From Planctomycetia bacterium (lineage in GTDB: Bacteria; Planctomycetota; Planctomycetia; Pirellulales; PNKZ01): a DNA stretch of 39,495 nt. Shown here piece by piece: positions 24,618-33,821 of the stretch. The translations under genes and the position numbers were made by a program. A model generated the notes under the pieces. The model saw only the letters and a program-made list of their open reading frames with translations, did no database searches and was not told where the DNA came from. Numbering within the stretch: position 1 is the stretch's first letter; each line of letters starts with the position of its first letter. The stretch is taken from positions 1 through 39,495 of the forward strand of contig JAIOPP010000119.1 of NCBI GenBank assembly GCA_021413845.1, given 5' to 3'.

Positions 24618-26467
24618 TACTTGGCGACCTCGACGAGCTTGAAGATCAAGAAACCGGCGAGAAACAGCGGTATCGCGAAGGCACCGGCCTGCAGGGCATG
24701 CTCGAAGACCAAGGCCGGCGACAAGTCGAATCCGCGGGCTACGTTTTCTACGTCGCTCATGCCCGCAAAGTCGGGCACGAATCGTAAAAGTCCTTCGACG
24801 ACCCAACTCATTTGCTTATCGAAGGCCTTGATGACTTCGGTCGTCATCCCTTCGTCGAGCTCGATCGCGGTGGCTTTCTGCTGCAAGACGCGGACGGCCG
24901 ATTCCAACATCCCGCCGCTATGCACCGCGGTTCCGAAGAGAGTTCCCTGGGCGACCGAGATCAACACCGGCTTCATCACGGCTGCGATGATCGTGATCGT
25001 CGTGGCGAGCATGGCGACCGGCCCGCTTAAGAACGTGCTCCAGAAGACGCCGATCGTGACGGTCAGCAGCGCTTGCAGCCAAATGCCGAAGAACGCCTTA
25101 GCGAAGTTCACATCGAAGCGCCCTTCGCGAGCGAGCAGATAAACATCCGTCGGGCCGACGCCGAAAAGTTGCGAACGGGGAATACATTGCAACTCGACGA
25201 TCACGGTTCCATCGTGAACCAGATTCTTAAACAGATCGATCGGCTTGCCGGCGACATCGGTGAGCGCCCGGGGAATGAACTGCTCGAGCGTGTAGTATTC
25301 GCGGGCGGCGAAATTGCGCGGAGCCGAGGTCAGGCCGGTGCTCGGGTTGCGTACGACGATGCTGCCGAGAATCGGTTTGTCGAGCCCTTCCTTCGTCGTG
25401 CGGAACAGGCGAATATCCATCTGGAGTCGCAGGCCGTCGGGGAATTCCGACTCGTAGACGTCGTCGTATTTATACATCGCGGCCGAAAGGGTGCCCCCCG
25501 CGACATAGCCGCGTTTCGTCCAATTGCCGACGTTGAGCCCCTGGCTGTTCGTGTTCCCTTCCGGATCTTTGAACGTCAGCGTGCCGAAGATCGGCACCCG
25601 CGCATGGAATTGTCCTTCGGGCGGGCCGACGGTGTAGACCATCTTGCCGTCGCGCTGGGAGCCGGTCACGCGATGCCAGTGGCTTTGACCGAAGCGTTCG
25701 AGAAAGCTGTCGGAGTCGTCGGCCGCGAGCTTCGACGAGTCGCTCATTTGGGTCGTGCCGTTGCCCTGAGGCCCGACCGCGATGCGGTGCTTATGATTGC
25801 GAACGGTCGAGGTCGTCCCTTCCTGCGTTCCGACTTCCGGAGCCGAGGCCCCCAGGCCCGACGTCGCGACGGTGCGCAGATCGGCTGCGGTGAGCGTGTG
25901 GGTATGGTCGAGCGAGCGGACCACGAAGAAGTAGCTGCTGATGCCCATGATCGCCAACGGCACGGTGCAGACGAACGCGAAGCCGAGCACGCGCCCGAGC
26001 ACGATCTCGCTCGGCCTCACCGGCTTCGTGACGATCGTGTAGATCGTCCGATTCTTGATGTCGTTCGGAAGGCTGAACGCGCTCGTCACCACGGCCATGA
26101 GCAAGACGAGGTAGTTCACCGCCGTGAGGACGAAGCTCACGTACAGAGCCGAGGGATCGACGCTTTCGGGATCTAAGAACCAAAGCGCGATCGCGAGCAC
26201 GAGCAAGAACAAGATGAGCCCCGCCACGGCTTGCTTGCGGATCGATTCCTTCACGCTCAGCCAAGCGATCGCGGCCGTGCGCCGCGGCGAAAGAAAGAGC
26301 AAGTCCTTCAGCGCCGACTTCGCGACGGCGAAGAGCCGGTCGCCGGCACTGAGCGGACCGTAGCGCAGAGCGGTAAACAGATAGCAGACCGCCACCGCGA
26401 CGCCGGCCGTTACGGCCATCGTCTGGAGCCAAGACTTAAAATCGAAGGGGATCGACTCGGGATTCAT
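24617..26467 (-). CDS. ABC-2-type permease with large extracytoplasmic insert
   Basis: A 616-residue membrane protein. Hydrophobic segments cluster at residues 15-32, 80-98, 105-128 and 160-185, then again at 455-510 and 590-612. Conserved ABC-2 features such as SLPNDIKNRTIYTIVTKPVRPSEIVLGRVLGF (given as SLPNDIKNRTIYTIVTKP and RPSEIVLGR) form the cytoplasmic coupling region near 135-158. Between the two membrane blocks lies about 250 residues of soluble sequence (about 190-450), beta-rich and with repeated Gly/Asp, probably outside the membrane. That is unusually large for this family. It is preceded by the ATPase gene 25 bases upstream and overlaps the downstream partner gene. Likely one half of a homodimeric exporter; the substrate is unknown. 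Confidence 0.87.
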   Translation of the reverse strand: MNPESIPFDFKSWLQTMAVTAGVAVAVCYLFTALRYGPLSAGDRLFAVAKSALKDLLFLSPRRTAAIAWLSVKESIRKQAVAGLILFLLVLAIALWFLDPESVDPSALYVSFVLTAVNYLVLLMAVVTSAFSLPNDIKNRTIYTIVTKPVRPSEIVLGRVLGFAFVCTVPLAIMGISSYFFVVRSLDHTHTLTAADLRTVATSGLGASAPEVGTQEGTTSTVRNHKHRIAVGPQGNGTTQMSDSSKLAADDSDSFLERFGQSHWHRVTGSQRDGKMVYTVGPPEGQFHARVPIFGTLTFKDPEGNTNSQGLNVGNWTKRGYVAGGTLSAAMYKYDDVYESEFPDGLRLQMDIRLFRTTKEGLDKPILGSIVVRNPSTGLTSAPRNFAAREYYTLEQFIPRALTDVAGKPIDLFKNLVHDGTVIVELQCIPRSQLFGVGPTDVYLLAREGRFDVNFAKAFFGIWLQALLTVTIGVFWSTFLSGPVAMLATTITIIAAVMKPVLISVAQGTLFGTAVHSGGMLESAVRVLQQKATAIELDEGMTTEVIKAFDKQMSWVVEGLLRFVPDFAGMSDVENVARGFDLSPALVFEHALQAGAFAIPLFLAGFLIFKLVEVAK

Positions 26468-26491
26468 ATCGGGGCGCTACGTCCTAAGAAG

Positions 26492-27418
26492 TTACGATTC
26501 TTGAGCGCGGCGTCCGGGACGCGCCTCGGCGTCTTGTACGATTTCCAAAAACAACTCTTCCAACGTCGTCGTCGGGTTGTCGATCCGTTGCAGCCGGCCG
26601 TGATGACGCTCGATCACGGCTTTGAGCTCGTCTTTGCAAGCTTCGGTCAAACCGGTGGCACGAATCTCGGTGACATCGCGCACCTTCAACAGCGCATCGA
26701 CTCGGCCGATCTCTTTCAACTCGCCTTGATGCAAGATCGCGATCCGATCGCAAACGTCTTGCACGTCGGCCAAGAGGTGGCTGCACATCAGCACCGTCTT
26801 CCCTTGCCGCTTTAAGTCGACGATCAGATCTTTCATCTCGCGGCAGCCGATCGGGTCGAGCCCGGTCGTCGGTTCGTCGAGGATGATCAGGTCGGGGTCG
26901 TTGATGAGGGCTTGCGCCAGACCGATACGGCGCGTCATCCCTTTCGAGTATTCGCGAAGTTGCCGTTTGCGGGCCGAGCTGATGCCGACGAGGTCGAGGA
27001 GCTTGGCCGTTCGTTCGCGGCGCACCTTCGCCGGCATGTTGAACAGCCGGCCGTAGAAGTCGAGGGTCTCTTCGGCGTTGAGAAACTTATAGAGATACGA
27101 CTCTTCGGGCAGGTAGCCGATCCGTTCGTTCTTCGTCACGTCGGTGGCCGACTTGCCGAGCACGAGGGCTTGGCCGGCGGTCGGAAAGAGCAGGCCGAGG
27201 AGCAGCTTGATGGTCGTGGTCTTGCCGGAGCCGTTGGGGCCGAGGAGGCCGAAGATCTCGCCGCGACGGACGTTGAGGTCGAGCCCTTTCAAGGCCCGGA
27301 CTTTTTGCCGGCCCCAGAAGTCGCGATAGACCTTCGCTAGGCCGCGCGTCTCGATGACGATCTCGCCCGAGGCCTGCGAGGCGACCGAAGCGGCGGGGGC
27401 GGGAGCGGAAAGTGTCAT
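26492..27418 (-). CDS. ABC transporter ATP-binding protein
   Basis: A 308-residue ATPase. Walker A GPNGSGKT is at residues 60-67, the signature YSKGM at 157-161 (a common ABC-2 variant of LSGGQ), Walker B LIILDEP at 177-183, and the switch His in CSHLLADVQ near 212. The closest functional type is the NatA/GldA/CcmA-like ABC-2 exporters. A 20-residue Ala/Ser-rich N-terminal extension precedes the domain. It is the first gene of the operon with the permease 25 bases downstream, so the promoter should lie in 27419-27800. Confidence 0.93.
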   Translation of the reverse strand: MTLSAPAPAASVASQASGEIVIETRGLAKVYRDFWGRQKVRALKGLDLNVRRGEIFGLLGPNGSGKTTTIKLLLGLLFPTAGQALVLGKSATDVTKNERIGYLPEESYLYKFLNAEETLDFYGRLFNMPAKVRRERTAKLLDLVGISSARKRQLREYSKGMTRRIGLAQALINDPDLIILDEPTTGLDPIGCREMKDLIVDLKRQGKTVLMCSHLLADVQDVCDRIAILHQGELKEIGRVDALLKVRDVTEIRATGLTEACKDELKAVIERHHGRLQRIDNPTTTLEELFLEIVQDAEARPGRRAQES

Positions 27419-27800
27419 GCTTCTTTTCTCTCAAGGCGTTGTCCGGAATGCCTTTAGGCGAATCGCAGCCGCGGCATTTTTGCCGCTCGACGATCGCCGA
27501 AAGGAGCGAAGTGGTTCGACTTTGATAAGCCGGCCCTGCTTCACCGACCCGGCTTGGGCATAATAGGAGACCCCCGCAGGCCGATGCAAGCGGCCCCCCT
27601 GGGTTTCCCTGTTTCTACCGCAAAAACACACAGGCTCCTAACAAACGACAAATTTTTACGCGACAGGGGACCGATCTGCGTAGAGAGGTGTTTTTTAACT
27701 CGCGCCGCTTTGACCCCGCCGACCCGATTCGCTACACTACGGGACTACGTCAAAACCAGACTACAAATTATTCCGAGAATTCTGAGAAGGTTGATCGAGT
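27419..27800. other. Divergent intergenic region between the ABC operon and rpsR
   Basis: 382 bases with no gene. It holds the rpsR promoter (27710-27738) and an A/T-rich patch at 27615-27660. On the minus strand a TATTAT (27565-27560) could be a -10 for the ABC operon, but no matching -35 is seen. Confidence 0.5.
27710..27738 (+). promoter_or_regulatory. Likely housekeeping promoter for rpsR
   Basis: TTGACC (27710-27715), a 17-base spacer and TACACT (27733-27738), a good match in both hexamers and spacing. The start site would fall about 55 bases before the rpsR ATG. Confidence 0.65.
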
Positions 27801-28106
27801 ATGAGTTACGGCAGCAGAGAAGGTGGCGGCGGTGGTGGTGGTCCCGGCGGTAAGTCGGCCGCCAAGAAGCGCAGCAAGACGGCGATCCGCAGCAAGCGGA
27901 AAGACCCGATCTTCGTCGACGGCAAGCGTCCGCGCCCGATGTTCGTCGATTACAAAGACTTGGAGTTGCTCTCGAAGCTGGTGAGCCGACAAGGGAAGAT
28001 CATCGGCCGCCGCAAGAGCGGTTGCACCGCGGCAAGCCAACACGCCGTCGGCTCGGCCATCAAGCGAGCCCGCTTCATGGCGTTGTTGCCTTACGTCGCC
28101 GATTAA
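27801..28106 (+). CDS. rpsR: Ribosomal protein bS18
   Basis: A 101-residue 30S protein. The bS18 core is [20 protein letters not shown], then [27 protein letters not shown] at residues about 49-99. The conserved [13 protein letters not shown] region binds 16S rRNA beside uS6. It differs from the usual 75-80 residues by an N-terminal extension with [13 protein letters not shown] and a Lys/Arg cluster (residues 5-34), probably a disordered RNA-binding tail. GAGAAGG lies 10 bases before the ATG. The gene stands alone with its own promoter and terminator; the usual neighbours rpsF, ssb and rplI are absent. Confidence 0.95.
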   Translation: MSYGSREGGGGGGGPGGKSAAKKRSKTAIRSKRKDPIFVDGKRPRPMFVDYKDLELLSKLVSRQGKIIGRRKSGCTAASQHAVGSAIKRARFMALLPYVAD

Positions 28107-28175
28107 GCTTCGGGCCGCTTACTTAGGTTCGGGCCGACGAAGCTCGACACACGAGTAGATACACACGAATAGATT

Positions 28176-28234
28176 AGGTCCGGTGCGCAAGCGTCGTCGA
28201 GCCCTCGACGACATTCGCGCGCCGGACCTTTTTA
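28176..28234 (+). terminator. Intrinsic terminator of rpsR
   Basis: Long stem whose outer arms AGGTCCGG (28176-28183) and CCGGACCT (28222-28229) pair perfectly, with an inner CGTCGTCGAG/CTCGACGACA-type stem, followed by five Ts. Confidence 0.85.
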
Positions 28235-28294
28235 TTTGGCTCGTGCAGGTTTATCTGGCTAACACAGGTTGATCGGCCGGCGCAGGTCGACTCT

Positions 28295-29767
28295 TTAGCG
28301 CGACGTCATCCAGCCCTGTGCGAGCGACATCGCTTCCGTGCGCGACTTCGCTTTGCGCACTTCGAACACCGCCACGTTTTGTTCATCGGCGGTCAGCTTG
28401 GCGACGAGTTCTTCGCGCGTCTCCTTCACTTGCTTCTCCGAGAGCGTAATGGCATAGGCGCGCATCGTGCGGGGCCCTTGAGGATAGCGCATCATGACGA
28501 CGTAGTGCGTCATGTTCTCGATCGGATCGACGTACGGCAAGTTCTTCAGATGCTTCATCAGGTCGGTGTCCATTTTGGCGAACTCGGAGCCGAAGTGCTT
28601 CACGAAAAGCCGCTTCTGATCTGCGGCGTTCGGACGTTCCATCGGCACCGAAGTCGCGATGTCGGCTAAGTATTTCTGAAACATCTCCCGCTTCTTTTCG
28701 CCGAGAAAATGGGCTAATGCCCACGACCACGCGTAGCCGTCGGCATCGAGCTCGGTCGCGGTGACGATCGCTTCGACCGTCGTGTTCGACGATTCCTTCG
28801 TCGATTGTTGAATGCTCTTTCTCGGGCCGCGCTTGAGCAACGTATCGATCGTCTTCATGCGCAGGTCGTTGACCTGCCCGGCCCCTTTCCAGGTGAGCCC
28901 CTTGCTGACCGAGGTCGGGGCGAAGTATTCGGGCAGTCCTTCGCTGATCCACATCGGCCAGCGCGACAACCGCTGCTGCACGCCGATGTTGTGCAACACT
29001 TGATGCACCCCTTCGTGAGCCACGGTCGAAATGATTTGCTTGAGCGCGTATTCCGGCGCGTCTTCGCCGAGATCCGATTGTTCGTACATCAAGACCCGAT
29101 TCGTGGCGCCGTCGTAAAACGCCGCCACACTCGAGCCGGCGAACATCCCGTGCATGTAGTCTTCCCATTCCTTGCGCGTGCGGAACATCACGACGACCAG
29201 CGGGTACGGCGGATCTTCCACCGTGAGCTTGCGCGCCTTGCAGTAGGTCATCAGGCCGGGATACAGCGACTCGAGGATTCGGCTCGTTCCCTTGTAGAAG
29301 AGCGCGCTCGTGTTGTAGACGTAGATGAAGTGCTTCGTGCTTTGCACTTCGTAGCCGGGAAACTTCTTCTGCAACTTGTCGGCGAGATATTTCTGCTCGA
29401 TGCCGACGAACGGCCGCTCGGTGATCGTCGCTTCGTCTTTCTTCACGACCGCGATCTTGCCGTCGGGCAGGATGACGACGAAACTGCTCCCGACCTCGAC
29501 CTGCACCTTCGCTACGACCAGTTCGTCGTCGTCGGACTTCACCAGCACGCGGCGACCGGCTCCGGCGATCGGCTCGGCGTCCGGGATCTTAAGGCCAAGC
29601 TCGCTCGGGTCGGCTCGGAGAACGGGCACGGTGCCGTCGTCTGCGGCGGCGGGCGTCGTTTTCGTTTGGGCTGCGGCGTGCGACACGAACGCGGCTGAGA
29701 AAAGCACGATGCCGGCGCAGGCAATCGCCTTGGGGATGAGTCTGCGGGGCCGGAAGTGAATCGCCAT
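28295..29767 (-). CDS. Exported DUF1570 protein, putative zinc metallopeptidase
   Basis: A 490-residue protein with a signal peptide (residues 1-33, cleavage near SHAAAQ). The N-terminal domain (about 70-120) looks like a small beta-rich module. A DUF1570 domain follows. Residues 248-260 contain HEGVH (251-255), an HExxH-type zinc motif, followed by WISEGLPEYF (273-282), whose Glu could be the third ligand as in gluzincins. This supports a peptidase-like site, though activity of DUF1570 proteins is not established to my knowledge. It is a family I associate with planctomycetes. ATG 29767; single-gene unit on the minus strand, convergent with rpsR. Confidence 0.85.
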   Translation of the reverse strand: MAIHFRPRRLIPKAIACAGIVLFSAAFVSHAAAQTKTTPAAADDGTVPVLRADPSELGLKIPDAEPIAGAGRRVLVKSDDDELVVAKVQVEVGSSFVVILPDGKIAVVKKDEATITERPFVGIEQKYLADKLQKKFPGYEVQSTKHFIYVYNTSALFYKGTSRILESLYPGLMTYCKARKLTVEDPPYPLVVVMFRTRKEWEDYMHGMFAGSSVAAFYDGATNRVLMYEQSDLGEDAPEYALKQIISTVAHEGVHQVLHNIGVQQRLSRWPMWISEGLPEYFAPTSVSKGLTWKGAGQVNDLRMKTIDTLLKRGPRKSIQQSTKESSNTTVEAIVTATELDADGYAWSWALAHFLGEKKREMFQKYLADIATSVPMERPNAADQKRLFVKHFGSEFAKMDTDLMKHLKNLPYVDPIENMTHYVVMMRYPQGPRTMRAYAITLSEKQVKETREELVAKLTADEQNVAVFEVRKAKSRTEAMSLAQGWMTSR

Positions 29768-30140
29768 AAACCGATATCTCAGCGTATGTTAAGTGGCGCG
29801 AACGAACCCGACCGTTCGCCCCTATCTTGGGCCAATGCTACCGGTTGCCAGGTGAATACGCAAAGTTTTTATGACAACCTTACGAAATTGCGAGTTCGTG
29901 CGGCGGCATGGTAAGGCCTTCAAACTCGGCTGGAAGGTTTTACAAAACAACGCCGCTCAATTGCGTACTGTCGGGCGGCTGCGAAATCTTTTTCGTAATC
30001 GTAAACATTCTCGTTGTCGCAACTTACGAATCAAGGAACGGGGCAGACGCCGAATGCCGGCAAGCTGCGAGGCATGGCAAGTGCATACTCGTCGGCTCGT
30101 TGAAATCTTTGCATCGCCTGCCGCCGGGAGCCCCCCCACG
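29768..30140. other. Intergenic region between the DUF1570 gene and a 71-residue gene
   Basis: 373 bases, more A+T-rich than the flanks in the middle. The frame of the next gene is open back to 29871, but that stretch is Arg-rich and shadow-like. I see no clear promoter, RNA gene or repeat. Confidence 0.5.
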
Positions 30141-30356
30141 ATGACCCGCCACGCTAAGTTCTTGTGGATGAAAGACCTGCTCGAGCACATGACCCGCTGC
30201 CACGAGCAGTGGGAAACGGCCGATGCTCGCAGCGAGCGGTTCCTGATGGATTCGATGCGGCGCGACGTCGAGGAATTTCGTCGGGTCTGCGACTCGATGC
30301 GGGCGGAGTCTCCCGCCCAGCTCGGCGCTGCTCGCAACGCCGCTGCCGCCGCTTAA
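30141..30356 (+). CDS. Small helical protein, 71 residues
   Basis: From ATG 30141. Residues 5-54 (KFLWMKDLLEHMTRCHEQWE, then SERFLMDSMRRDVEEFRRVC) form two amphipathic helices, so a helical hairpin is likely. The tail is Ala-rich. I recall near-identical small proteins in other planctomycetes but know no function. GGGAG precedes the start; the frame upstream to 29871 is rejected because its composition changes. It may be cotranscribed with folC, which starts 105 bases later. Confidence 0.65.
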   Translation: MTRHAKFLWMKDLLEHMTRCHEQWETADARSERFLMDSMRRDVEEFRRVCDSMRAESPAQLGAARNAAAAA

Positions 30357-30461
30357 GCTTTGTGATCGCTTCCGGAGGGTTCTGTTATCTAGCCCGCTGC
30401 CGGCAACGTCGGGTAGACTCCGAAGACTTAACTTCCTTTAAGTTTTCCGAGCCTCGTTCGC

Positions 30462-31913
30462 ATGTCTTCCGGCGACCCGCCCCTTCGCAACACGCTGCCG
30501 CCGGCCGACGACGCTCGCCGACGAGCGCTCGACTATCTCTTGAGCCGGATCGACTACGAGCGGAGCGTCGCGGTCCCTTACGGCGAGCCGCAGTATCGGC
30601 TTGATCGGATGCACGATCTGCTCGAACGGCTCGGCCGGCCCGATCGTAAGTTTCCGATCGTGCATGTGGCGGGTACGAAAGGGAAAGGTTCGACCTCGGC
30701 GTTCGTCGCGGCCGCGCTGACCGCCTGCGGAATCTCTTGCGGCCTCTTCACATCGCCGCACCTCGAACGCCTCGAAGAGCGGCTTGCGGTCGACGGCGAA
30801 CCTTGCACCGGCGACGAACTCGCGGCGCTCGTCGAACGGGTTCGCCCGACGGTAGCGGCGATGGATGCCGAATTGCTCGGGCGCTCGCCACCGGAAAGCG
30901 GCCCGACCTATTTCGAGCTCACGACGGCTCTGGCGCTTCTGCACTTCGCCGCGCGGAACGTCGCCGCGGCCGTGCTCGAAGTCGGCATGGGAGGTCGGCT
31001 CGATTCGACGAACGTCTGCCAAAGCACGATCTCGGTGATCACGAGCATCAGCTACGACCACACCAAGCAACTCGGCGATACTCTAGCCGAGATCGCTTGG
31101 GAAAAAGCCGGCATCATTAAGCCGGGCGTGCCGGTCGTCAGCAGCGTCATGGCGCCGGAAGCGTCGGTCGTCGTCGAGCGAACGGCGGCGGAGCGTGGCT
31201 GCCGCCTGTTGCAACTCGGCCGCGAGTTCGATTTCGTCTACCATGCGCCGCACCATCTCGAAGCGGCTCCGGCCGCGAGCGCGATCGACTTCGAGATGCA
31301 CGAGTTCCCGCGTCGCACCGGAGGCACTGCTTCCAAACAACTCGGCCAGGTCGAGTTCGGCCTCGCCGGCAAACATCAAGCCGCCAACTGCGCCACGGCC
31401 CTGGCGGTGCTCGAAGAGTTGCGGCGCTTAGGTTGGAGCTTGCCGGAGCGAGAAGTCCGTCGAGGGCTGCGCGAGTTGCGCTGGCCGGCGCGCGTCGAAG
31501 TGATTGCGCGCGAGCCGTGCGTCGTGCTCGATGCGGCGCACAACACGGCCTCGATTCAAGCGTTGCTTGAGACGCTTGATGAATGCTTCACCGCGCGGCG
31601 GCGCATCTTGCTCTTCGCGACGACGCTTGAAAAAGACGTCGGCGGAATGCTCCGTTTATTGTTGCCGAAGTTCGACCATGTCGTGCTGACGCGCTACTTG
31701 CAAAACGTGCGCGGCGTGCCGGTCGCCGAATTGCAATCGCTCGCGGAACAAATTCCGTGTCGCAACTGGCAGATCGCGCAAGACCCGACGGAAGCTTGGT
31801 CGCTCATTCAAGCGCTCGAACCTCGCGCCGACGATTTAATCTGCATCGCGGGCTCGTTCTTCATCGCGGCGCAGATGCGCAAAGTGATCGAAGCATCGAC
31901 GGCGGTAAAATAA
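30462..31913 (+). CDS. folC: Folylpolyglutamate synthase / dihydrofolate synthase
   Basis: FolC adds glutamate to dihydropteroate and/or to folates with ATP, keeping folates in the cell. The 483-residue protein has the Mur-ligase fold. The P-loop GTKGKGST is at residues 71-78, TSPHLERLEERLAVDGEP at about 97-114, YFELTTALALLHFA at about 149-162 and EVGMGGRLDSTNV near 173. DHTKQLGDTLAEIAWEKAGI is near 200, and the C-terminal domain has ARVEVIA and VVLDAAHN (near 360). It is longer than the usual ~420-430 residues, with a loop around 270-300. Whether it has both activities cannot be told from sequence. folP and folA are not nearby. Confidence 0.94.
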   Translation: MSSGDPPLRNTLPPADDARRRALDYLLSRIDYERSVAVPYGEPQYRLDRMHDLLERLGRPDRKFPIVHVAGTKGKGSTSAFVAAALTACGISCGLFTSPHLERLEERLAVDGEPCTGDELAALVERVRPTVAAMDAELLGRSPPESGPTYFELTTALALLHFAARNVAAAVLEVGMGGRLDSTNVCQSTISVITSISYDHTKQLGDTLAEIAWEKAGIIKPGVPVVSSVMAPEASVVVERTAAERGCRLLQLGREFDFVYHAPHHLEAAPAASAIDFEMHEFPRRTGGTASKQLGQVEFGLAGKHQAANCATALAVLEELRRLGWSLPEREVRRGLRELRWPARVEVIAREPCVVLDAAHNTASIQALLETLDECFTARRRILLFATTLEKDVGGMLRLLLPKFDHVVLTRYLQNVRGVPVAELQSLAEQIPCRNWQIAQDPTEAWSLIQALEPRADDLICIAGSFFIAAQMRKVIEASTAVK

Positions 31914-32262
31914 CGCCGCTGAGGAAAGTTGCGACGACTTATAAGATCCGTAACAGATGAGCGATCGTCGTTCATTGCGAAGCCGGCTCGAGTGTTCTTC
32001 GCGCAGCAGGATGCTTCAGCAGCGAAAACTAATCGGCCGAAGATCAACCGTTTCCGAAGCTGTTCGCCACTCTCAAGCCGAGGTTCCCCTCGCAGGGATT
32101 AGAGCTGCAGGCGAAGCCGGCGAAATCTTTAGGTTCCGGCCGCGCACCATCTCGACCGTGCATGCGTAGAATACCGAGAGGGGAAATTACGGCGCGCCGT
32201 GTGCATTACTTTATTTCGGTAGCGCAATCGCGCGTATCACTGTTTCTCAGAGGAGTTCTATC
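31914..32262 (+). other. Intergenic region upstream of a Gly/Tyr-rich exported protein gene
   Basis: 349 bases with no supported gene. Near its end is GTGTGCATTAC (32199-32209), also present before the other Gly/Tyr-rich gene (14134-14144), and AGAGGAG as ribosome binding site for the gene at 32263. Confidence 0.5.
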
Positions 32263-32655
32263 ATGCGACGTGTTCTTTTATCCTTGGTCGCTGTAGGCGG
32301 CCTGTCTTTATTCGCCGCCCAGGCCTCGGCTGCCGATCACTCGCCGTTTCAATTATTGGGCTCGCCCGCATCCGCGACCGTGAGTACGGCCGTTAACCAC
32401 GATGCCTCGCCGGTAACGGCGGTCGCGTATCGCCCGTATTACGGCTACAACCGTGGTTACTACGGTTACAATCGCGGCTACGGCGGCGGGTATCGTAACT
32501 ACGGTTCCTATTACCGTGGTGGGTACGGGGGTTACGGTGGCGGTTATCGACCTTACGGTAGTTACTATCGCGGCGGATACGGTGGTGGCTACGGTGGTTA
32601 TCCCGGCTACTACGGTGGTCGTAGCGGAATCGGCATCGGCTTCGGATTCTATTAA
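32263..32655 (+). CDS. Exported Gly/Tyr-rich repeat protein
   Basis: A 130-residue protein with a signal peptide (residues 1-23, cleavage after ASAAD). Residues 24-52 are unremarkable. From about residue 55 come repeats of YYGYNRGY and YRGGYGGGYG; the last residues are GIGIGFGFY. Tyr/Gly/Arg-rich tracts of this sort occur in surface or matrix proteins, and the role here is unknown. AGAGGAG lies 8 bases before ATG 32263. A terminator follows. It shares its layout with the protein at 14215-14730. Confidence 0.78.
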   Translation: MRRVLLSLVAVGGLSLFAAQASAADHSPFQLLGSPASATVSTAVNHDASPVTAVAYRPYYGYNRGYYGYNRGYGGGYRNYGSYYRGGYGGYGGGYRPYGSYYRGGYGGGYGGYPGYYGGRSGIGIGFGFY

Positions 32656-32783
32656 TCCATAGAAGTCGGGCCGAAACGAAAGTGCTCGCGCTCGGCGACT
32701 GCTAGGGAGAGATCCGTGGCGGGAAGTCTTCGGATGGCCCGCCCCTCCAACAGTCTCTTCCCGTCGTCGAGAGTGTGAGCCTG

Positions 32784-32834
32784 GAGAGTACCTAAGGACG
32801 AGCTTCGGCCCGCCCTTAGGGGCTCTCTTTTTTT
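32784..32834 (+). terminator. Intrinsic terminator of the Gly/Tyr-rich gene
   Basis: 14-position stem, one mismatch and one G-U (32784-32797 with 32814-32827), followed by seven Ts. It lies between convergent genes. Confidence 0.88.
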
Positions 32835-32860
32835 ATGCGCTCACGCCGTCAATAAAGCAA

Positions 32861-33592
32861 TTAAGCTTTGCGTCGTCCGCGCGGAGCCGCGGCGAGGGCA
32901 TCGACGATGAGCTGCCCCCAATGTTTCACGGCGGCATCGATATGCTTCGACATCGCGCGGGCCGCACCCTTCCCGTCTCCTTCGCCGAGTGCTAGCGCGA
33001 TGGCGAGATGCTCTTCGTTTTCTTCCGCCATGCGCGTGAAGTCGTTCCGTTGCTCGAAGCGGCTATAGCCGACATCGCGAAACGCGCGGAACAGCATTTT
33101 GAATCGCCCGATCGATTCGGCCAGCCGGCGACTACCGCACGCGTGCGCGACGAGATCGTGCAGGCGTGAATCGGCGGCGCGTGTCTCTTCCACGAACCGG
33201 GGCCCATCGATCTGCCGCCCCGCTCCGCCCGCCCCCGACTTCACCAAGCGTTTCAATTCTTCCACGAGCGACTTGAGCTCCGCGGGATCGGTGCGGCCGG
33301 CGGCGCAGCGCGACGCTTCCGATTCCAGCACGCGGCGGATCTGACAAAGCTCGGCCACGTCGTCGCGCGTGACTTGGCGCACGACCGCGCCGCGGTTCGG
33401 CAACAAATCGACGATGCCGATTCCCGCCAACTCGACGAGCGCCTCGCGGATCGGCGTCGGGCTCACGCCGAATTCGTTTGCCAACGACCGGACGACGAGG
33501 CGCTGGCCCGAATGGTAGCGACCGTCGAAGATGCCGTGCAAGATCGATTGCACGATCGTTTGTCGGCGCAGACCGTGAGAACAGGTGACCAT
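32861..33592 (-). CDS. GntR-family regulator, FadR/FCD subfamily
   Basis: A 243-residue transcription factor. The winged helix-turn-helix is at about residues 8-72 (TIVQSILHGIFDGRYHSGQR, SLANEFGVSPTPIREALVEL, then GIGIVDLLPNRGAVV). An FCD effector domain follows (about 78-225) with IRRVLESEASRCAA and three likely metal-binding His/Asp positions in DSRLHDLVAHACGS and NEEHLAIALALGEGD. FCD regulators sense small carboxylates or sugar acids and usually sit by their target genes. No such catabolic genes are adjacent; the RNase HII-like gene upstream is 230 bases away. The ligand is unknown. The C-terminus is Arg/Lys-rich. Confidence 0.92.
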   Translation of the reverse strand: MVTCSHGLRRQTIVQSILHGIFDGRYHSGQRLVVRSLANEFGVSPTPIREALVELAGIGIVDLLPNRGAVVRQVTRDDVAELCQIRRVLESEASRCAAGRTDPAELKSLVEELKRLVKSGAGGAGRQIDGPRFVEETRAADSRLHDLVAHACGSRRLAESIGRFKMLFRAFRDVGYSRFEQRNDFTRMAEENEEHLAIALALGEGDGKGAARAMSKHIDAAVKHWGQLIVDALAAAPRGRRKA

Positions 33593-33821
33593 ACGGGGAG
33601 TCGATCAGCGGCGGGGGGATTCGGGCCAGGCGCGAAGGGAACAGCACGCGAATTCAAGACAATCGACGTCGTTGATCGTAAACCAAGCCCGCCGGGTCGG
33701 CAAGCGGATCGCGGCTCGATCGGCTGCGCGGCAGATCGCATCGAAGCATCTATATCTACGCAACGGAGGATCGTTAAAACGGTACATTCCCTACCGATAC
33801 TGTTGCCGTCGATCCAGCGGT

